From Bacteroidales bacterium UBA5429 (GTDB lineage Bacteria > Bacteroidota > Bacteroidia > Bacteroidales > WCHB1-69), in the NCBI GenBank assembly GCA_002427605.1, contig DIRT01000029.1:1-44762 (forward strand): 44,762 nucleotides of DNA, given 5' to 3'. The notes beneath the pieces were generated by a model. The model had not been told where the DNA came from. It searched no databases and saw only the letters and a program-made list of their open reading frames with translations. Of the stretch, positions 40,607 to 44,762 are shown one piece after another (position 1 is the stretch's first letter; every line of letters starts with the position of its first letter). Position numbers and translations under genes: made by a program.

Positions 40607-40654
40607 GAGTGGGGTTATAGATTAACAAAAAAGATACCTCAAATCCTGCCCCCC
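40607..40654 (+). repeat. Dispersed G-rich element, copy E
   Basis: 48 bp from GAGTGGGG to CTGCCCCCC, centre AAAAAAGATA, followed by AATTATTTAAATTT as in copy D. It lies 126 bases before the -7 box at 40780, with a weak GAA-rich stretch (40670-40722) between. Confidence 0.75.
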
Positions 40655-40779
40655 AATTATTTAAATTTCCAAAGAAGAAAGAAGAAGTATGAAATAAAGT
40701 TGAAAGGCGAAATGAATAATTACGACCGGAAAAAACTAAAAAAATCTAAATCCGCAATCCTAAATACGAAATTTCATTG

Positions 40780-40787
40780 TATCTTTG
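40780..40787 (+). promoter_or_regulatory. -7 box (TATCTTTG) of the secreted unknown protein
   Basis: Exact TAnnTTTG, 41 bases before the ATG at 40829. The 22 bases at 40767-40788 are identical to the promoter at 16473-16494 (opposite strand). The in-frame ATG at 40700 lies before the box, which argues against that longer start. Confidence 0.65.
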
Positions 40788-40828
40788 CAAGTTGTGTTTT
40801 TAAGTTCTTTTCATTTAAAATTAATATT

Positions 40829-42400
40829 ATGACTTTTTGGAAAAAGATCACTAGTACTTTTTTATTGATTCTGTTTTTTGTCCCAATTTTAGCGCAAGAA
40901 GTAGTTTTGCCCAAACCGGAAGGAACTGTAATTCCTGATTTTGATATCATGAATACGAAATTGAGTCTGATTGATCAGCAGGATAATTCTGTACTTTTCA
41001 TGCAGAGATCAGCTACTTCTCCGCACCAAAAAGAGCAATCTAAGATTATTGACTATAACTTGAACTCAAAAATTTTGAAAATTCTTGACGTAGAGTACCC
41101 TAAAGGTTACGAATATATCACATCCAAAATTAAAAAAGATCAACTGATTCACTTTTTCTTTATTCATGATACGAGAGCAAGAACCATTAAGTTGGTTTCA
41201 TCTGAAACTTCTTTTCCGGAAAGATCACAACAAAGTACAAAGCTTGATTTTAATGAGATTTTTACCTATGCAGTGAATCCCAAAACAACTACAGAATCCT
41301 ATTTTGCAGAAAGTATCGATAAGAATTATTTTGCATTGACATTGATTACGAGGGATGAGAATCAGGTGATTCAAAATGTTTTAGCTGTCACTTTGGATCA
41401 ATATATGGATGTTGAATGGATGGAGCTTTTTAATCCCGATTTTGAGGGTAGAACTTCTGAAGTTGCGGATATGAAAATTTCAGATAAAGGCAAGGTTTTG
41501 GTTCTGTTGAATAATTATCAGCAAGTTAAAAGAAAACAGAATGATCACCAATTGAGATTGTTGTCGTTGTACAAAAATAATGATTTTACTCAATTTATCG
41601 TACCTACATCATTTGGTATAATTCAATCGATGAAGTTGTTGGTGTTAAAGAATGAGAACTATTTTGTTGCGGGTTATTATGCTGAAAAACAGAATAGAAC
41701 GACGGTAGGTTATTTTACTTACACGTTTGATCCACGTCGTGAGAATGAAGTAGTTACAGAATATCGCTACACTTTTAAAGAGAGTTATAAGGAGAGGGAA
41801 GCTGTTGGTTATTCTGCTCCTACAAAGGCGAATAACGAATACAATTTTAAGTGTGACTATTTATGGGAATTAGAGGGCGATTTTGTGGTTATGTTGGGTG
41901 AACAATTTGCTGAGACTACCACTGTGAATCCAAAAAATAAAGAGGTGACCTATAATTATTTCTTTAAAGACCTCTATTATCATTATTTTGCTTTGGATGG
42001 ACATGGTGCCGGATATGATTTCGTTCCTAAACCACAGCATGGAAGTTCTTTAGCAACACCTATCACTGATTTTACACAAAAAGGATTATCCTATTTTGCT
42101 TTCCTGGGAGAGGGCTCTGTTTATGTATTGTACAATGAGTCATCAGGTCAATATAACGCCAAGAAAACCGATGATTGGGTATCATTTAATAGTGATAATA
42201 TGAGAGAGGCTTCTTTGGGAATGTGCCGTATCGATAAGATTGGGTTAGAGTTTAAATTGGTTGTTACTCCACCTATCAGGGATCTCTTTTTTAACAGAAT
42301 GTGGTTCTCCGATGGATATAATATTTTGTTAGGATTTAGTGGAAAGAAAGAGTATCAGGTGGAAAAATTGCAGATTTCTTCTGAATGGGACTGGGATTAG
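40829..42400 (+). CDS. Secreted protein of unknown function
   Basis: 523 residues from the ATG at 40829. Signal peptide MTFWKKITSTFLLILFFVPILAQ, then no membrane segment or sorting domain. The body is beta-rich and runs through phrases such as YFALTLITRDENQVI, GKVLVLLNNYQQVKRKQ, ENYFVAGYYAEKQNRT and YNILLGFSGKKEYQVEKL, as in beta-propeller-like periplasmic proteins. No domain recognised. An in-frame extension back to 40700 would precede the promoter and lacks a signal-peptide start. Ends in WDWD just before the TAGGATT repeats. Confidence 0.82.
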   Translation: MTFWKKITSTFLLILFFVPILAQEVVLPKPEGTVIPDFDIMNTKLSLIDQQDNSVLFMQRSATSPHQKEQSKIIDYNLNSKILKILDVEYPKGYEYITSKIKKDQLIHFFFIHDTRARTIKLVSSETSFPERSQQSTKLDFNEIFTYAVNPKTTTESYFAESIDKNYFALTLITRDENQVIQNVLAVTLDQYMDVEWMELFNPDFEGRTSEVADMKISDKGKVLVLLNNYQQVKRKQNDHQLRLLSLYKNNDFTQFIVPTSFGIIQSMKLLVLKNENYFVAGYYAEKQNRTTVGYFTYTFDPRRENEVVTEYRYTFKESYKEREAVGYSAPTKANNEYNFKCDYLWELEGDFVVMLGEQFAETTTVNPKNKEVTYNYFFKDLYYHYFALDGHGAGYDFVPKPQHGSSLATPITDFTQKGLSYFAFLGEGSVYVLYNESSGQYNAKKTDDWVSFNSDNMREASLGMCRIDKIGLEFKLVVTPPIRDLFFNRMWFSDGYNILLGFSGKKEYQVEKLQISSEWDWD

Positions 42401-42468
42401 GATTGATAGGATTAGAGGATAATAGGATTAGGATTGTAGGATTATAGGATTTTAGGATTACGGGATTG
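42393..42468 (+). repeat. TAGGATT tract
   Basis: A run of 7-9-bp units built on TAGGATT (TAGGATTA, TAGGATTG, TAGGATAA, TAGGATTT), overlapping the last codons of the 40829 gene and filling the gap to the Maf stop. Unlike the other tracts it has no GAA core. One similar unit occurs at 150-157. Confidence 0.7.
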
Positions 42469-43062
42469 CTAATCTTGGATAATTTCGGTTAGCATGTCGT
42501 AGACGAGTTTTGTTGGGAATCCCATGACGTTGTAAAAGGAGCCTTCGATATGGTCGATTCCAATAAATCCGATCCATTCCTGGATGCCATATCCGCCTGC
42601 TTTATCGTAGGGTTTGTATTGCTTGATGTAGTAATCGATTTCTTCCGGAGTAAAATCTTTAAAACTGACCATTGTAGTTCGGTGGCTTGTAATTCTTCTT
42701 TTTTTGGTGGCTACTGTTACTCCTGTAATTACATTGTGTTTTCTGCCGGATAATTGAGTGATAATTTCAAAAGCCTCCTTTTCATCTGCCGGTTTACCCA
42801 TTATCTTTTGATCCATAACAACAATGGTGTCACAACCGATAAAAATTGAATTTTCGGGATATTGCTCCAAAGGTATTGCAGATAATTTGAGGTTGGAGAG
42901 ATATTCTACAACTTCGATCGGAGATAAAGATGAGGGATAGCTCTCTTCGACATTGCTTTTGATAATTTCAAAGTTAAGGTCCATGCCCTGAAGTAACTCT
43001 CTTCTTCTCGGAGATTGTGAGCAGAGATACAAATTATAATTAGCTATTTTTTTGATTAACAT
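42469..43062 (-). CDS. maf: Maf family nucleotide pyrophosphatase
   Basis: 197 residues. SQSPRRRELLQGM (15-27) is the Maf phosphate-binding start, SNVEESYP (36-43) follows, and GCDTIVVMDQKIMGKP (76-91) holds D78 and K90 of the active site. DKAGGYGIQ (153-161) and EGSFYNVMGFP (173-183) complete the signature. Maf proteins hydrolyse non-canonical or pyrimidine nucleoside triphosphates; the exact preference (dTTP/UTP type is likely) is inferred. It follows the symporter gene by 11 bases and should be cotranscribed. Confidence 0.94.
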   Translation of the reverse strand: MLIKKIANYNLYLCSQSPRRRELLQGMDLNFEIIKSNVEESYPSSLSPIEVVEYLSNLKLSAIPLEQYPENSIFIGCDTIVVMDQKIMGKPADEKEAFEIITQLSGRKHNVITGVTVATKKRRITSHRTTMVSFKDFTPEEIDYYIKQYKPYDKAGGYGIQEWIGFIGIDHIEGSFYNVMGFPTKLVYDMLTEIIQD

Positions 43063-43073
43063 TATGATAAAGG

Positions 43074-44552
43074 TTACGAGTTAACTTGATTGACTTCGGG
43101 TTTGTAGCTTCCCAGATAGAGTAGGAGTAGAGTCAAAGCACCATTCATGAGAATCAATTCAAATCCAAATTGATATCCAATCCAGATAGGTGCCATTTTA
43201 GCTAAAAAGTAAATGATAGTTGGGGAGATGATGGAGACAATCGGAACGTAGTAAGGTCGTTTGATTTTTCGTTTTGAGTACATTCCGAAAACAAATAATC
43301 CCAGAATTGGACCGTAGGTATATCCGGCGATTTTGAAAAGTATTCGAATCAGGGAGTCGTTGTGAAATTGAGAAAAGACGATGATGATTGCCAGAAAGAC
43401 GAGAGACATTCCGAAGTGGGTCCAGCGTCTGATTCTGGTTTCATGGGCTTCACCTTTAGACCAGCGTTTCATATCGAGAATGTCAAAACAAAAACTGGTT
43501 GTGATGGCAGCAAAAGTACCGTCTGCACTGGAGTAACCTGCTGCAATTAAGCCAATTACAAACAGTGCAGCTGCTCCCAATCCTAAATGCTGAAGAGCGA
43601 TGGTTGGAAATATTTTATCAGTTTGACCTGAAGCAATCAAATGGCTTAGGTCGATTCCTTTTTGTTGAGCATATATGAGTAATAATCCGCCTAAATAGAG
43701 GAAAAATGCATTTACAATCACCAATATTCCGGAAAAGGTAAGCATATTTTTTTGTGCATCTTTCAAATTTTTACAGGTTAGGTTTTTCTGCATCATATCT
43801 TGATCCAAGCCAGTCATAGTGATAGTGATAAACATTCCACCCAGGATCTGTTTTAAGTAGTGAGTATGTGATTTCCAGTCTGTGTCAAAGATTTTCGTAT
43901 GTCCTTCACTCTTCATCAATGCAAATGCATCTGAAAATCCCCATGAACCTTCTTTATGAATCAGAAAGATGCTAAGTACCATGGCTGCTAAAAGGAAAGT
44001 AGTTTGTAACAGGTCTGTCCAGACGACAGTTTTAATTCCTGCTTTGAAGGTGTACAGGAATATGATAAGAATCATGAAAACCGCAGTAGCCCAGATAGGA
44101 ATACCCCAGGCATCAAAGATAAAGAATTGAAGTACATAAATTACCAGATACATGCGCAAGGCAGAGCCTACCATTCTTGAAATGATAAAGAGCATACTAC
44201 CACTTTTTTGAGCAACGGAATCAAATCGGGTTCCTAAGAACTGATAAATAGAGACCAGGTTGAGTTTGTAGTATAATGGAAGTAATATAAATGCAATGGC
44301 GAAATAGCCTAAAATATAGCCTAATACTACAGCAAAATAGGTGAATTGGGTGTTGGCAACATCTCCGGGAACCGACATAAATGTTACACCTGATAATGAA
44401 GCACCAATCATACCATAGGCTACAACAAACCAGGGTGATCTCCGGTTACCGGTAAAGTAGGTTGCATTAGTGGCTTTACGAGAGGTTAACCATGTTACTA
44501 AAAAGAGAATGCCGGTGTAAATAACAAAAAATGCAAATATAAAATTCTCCAT
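43074..44552 (-). CDS. Sodium:solute symporter (SSS family)
   Basis: 492 residues from the ATG at 44550-44552, with about 13 hydrophobic helices. The SSS signature shows in YFTGNRRSPWFVVAYGMIGASLSGVTFMSVPG near the start, AGIKTVVWTDLLQT in the middle and GLIAAGYSSADGTFAAITTSF around 340-360. Substrate not predictable. A TTG two codons upstream is possible but would lie within the preceding gene. The start overlaps the stop of the BatC-like gene in TAATG form, so it is translationally coupled to it, and Maf follows downstream. Confidence 0.92.
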   Translation of the reverse strand: MENFIFAFFVIYTGILFLVTWLTSRKATNATYFTGNRRSPWFVVAYGMIGASLSGVTFMSVPGDVANTQFTYFAVVLGYILGYFAIAFILLPLYYKLNLVSIYQFLGTRFDSVAQKSGSMLFIISRMVGSALRMYLVIYVLQFFIFDAWGIPIWATAVFMILIIFLYTFKAGIKTVVWTDLLQTTFLLAAMVLSIFLIHKEGSWGFSDAFALMKSEGHTKIFDTDWKSHTHYLKQILGGMFITITMTGLDQDMMQKNLTCKNLKDAQKNMLTFSGILVIVNAFFLYLGGLLLIYAQQKGIDLSHLIASGQTDKIFPTIALQHLGLGAAALFVIGLIAAGYSSADGTFAAITTSFCFDILDMKRWSKGEAHETRIRRWTHFGMSLVFLAIIIVFSQFHNDSLIRILFKIAGYTYGPILGLFVFGMYSKRKIKRPYYVPIVSIISPTIIYFLAKMAPIWIGYQFGFELILMNGALTLLLLYLGSYKPEVNQVNS

Positions 44553-44762
44553 TACCAATCTTTTTCTTGATTACTACTTTTTCCTTTTTCGAGTTGTTTT
44601 TGTATCTTTTTTTGAGTATTGCGTTCATTTTGCTGCAATGCATCGAGTTGACGCTTATCATCCCTATTTCTTTCAGCTTCTTTTCTCTTCTGTTCCTCTT
44701 TTTTTTCTTTCTCCTTTTGTTGCTGTTGTTGCTGTTGTTGCTGTTGCTGTTGTTGCTGCTGT
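44552..44762 (-). CDS. C-terminal end of a BatC-like (aerotolerance) protein, partial
   Basis: The minus strand reads in from the right edge without a start codon: a run of 15 Gln codons (CAG/CAA mixture, 44717-44761), a Lys/Glu-rich helical stretch, then DDKRQLDALQQNERNTQKKI and an end EKDW before TAA at 44552-44554. The pattern of a Gln-rich linker, a helix with LDAL...NE..TQ and a terminal KDW is what I recall for the TPR protein BatC in the bat operon. The rest lies outside, so TPR repeats cannot be checked. Confidence 0.6.
   Translation of the reverse strand, partial: QQQQQQQQQQQQQQQKEKEKKEEQKRKEAERNRDDKRQLDALQQNERNTQKKIQKQLEKGKSSNQEKDW

Noticed and set aside
44476..44661. 61-codon minus-strand frame across the symporter start
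   Set aside because: It overlaps the BatC-like frame and the coupled symporter start in a different phase and has no coherent composition.

Overview
The window reads as AT-rich chromosomal DNA of a Bacteroidota bacterium, most likely an uncultured Bacteroidales-type lineage. The signs are T9SS type A and type B sorting domains on several secreted proteins, a GldH-like gliding lipoprotein, promoters of the Bacteroidota TAnnTTTG type in front of many genes, lipoproteins with weak Shine-Dalgarno signals, an Rnf complex, DAP-pathway lysine/peptidoglycan genes, and families largely confined to this phylum (DUF4159, DUF6913, IgGFc-binding/CHU_C proteins). I see no rRNA, tRNA, CRISPR array, prophage or intact insertion sequence. 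A possible transposase N-terminus is cut by the left edge.

Layout. 1-821: edge fragment, repeats and a gene-poor stretch with a possible structured element. 822-2298: minus-strand set of three small genes (DUF4332 helix-hairpin-helix, zinc-knuckle membrane protein, DUF2267-like). 2413-2736: orphan C-terminal piece of an outer-membrane barrel. 2790-4139 and 4331-9718: a cyclic-2,3-diphosphoglycerate-synthase-like GTPase divergent from parC, which is followed by a di-heme cytochrome c peroxidase, a methyltransferase and a cobalamin adenosyltransferase. 9803-10364: tandem DUF2795 paralogues. 10773-13630: rnfD-G-E-A without rnfB/rnfC alongside. 13710-16454: DUF4159 and a VWA-like membrane protein. 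16839-25491: a T9SS cargo protein, ung, RNase HI, gldH-like, comM, a small lipoprotein, then DUF6913-dapA-M14 peptidase in overlapping series. 25500-31352: a large T9SS type B protein, and a minus-strand set with a polyprenyl-phosphate sugar transferase. 31541-35350: membrane protein, dapF, M1 peptidase. 35411-37149: ECF sigma factor and GT2. 37229-42400: tgt, efp, lpxD-like, cREC protein, secreted unknown. 42469-44762: Maf, sodium:solute symporter and the C-terminal end of a BatC-like protein.

The least explained structure is in the intergenic DNA. Three repeat families recur and often sit together. (a) Heptamer arrays whose unit can always be written GAA plus four variable bases. (b) A 46-48 bp element that starts GAGTGGGG and ends CTGCCCCC(C), with five copies and one possible decayed copy. 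(c) A palindromic hairpin with a conserved left flank and covarying arms, three copies. Two intergenic blocks (10365-10772 and 28380-28690) are mosaics of all three. I could not run alignments or database searches; family names rest on motifs read from the translations.
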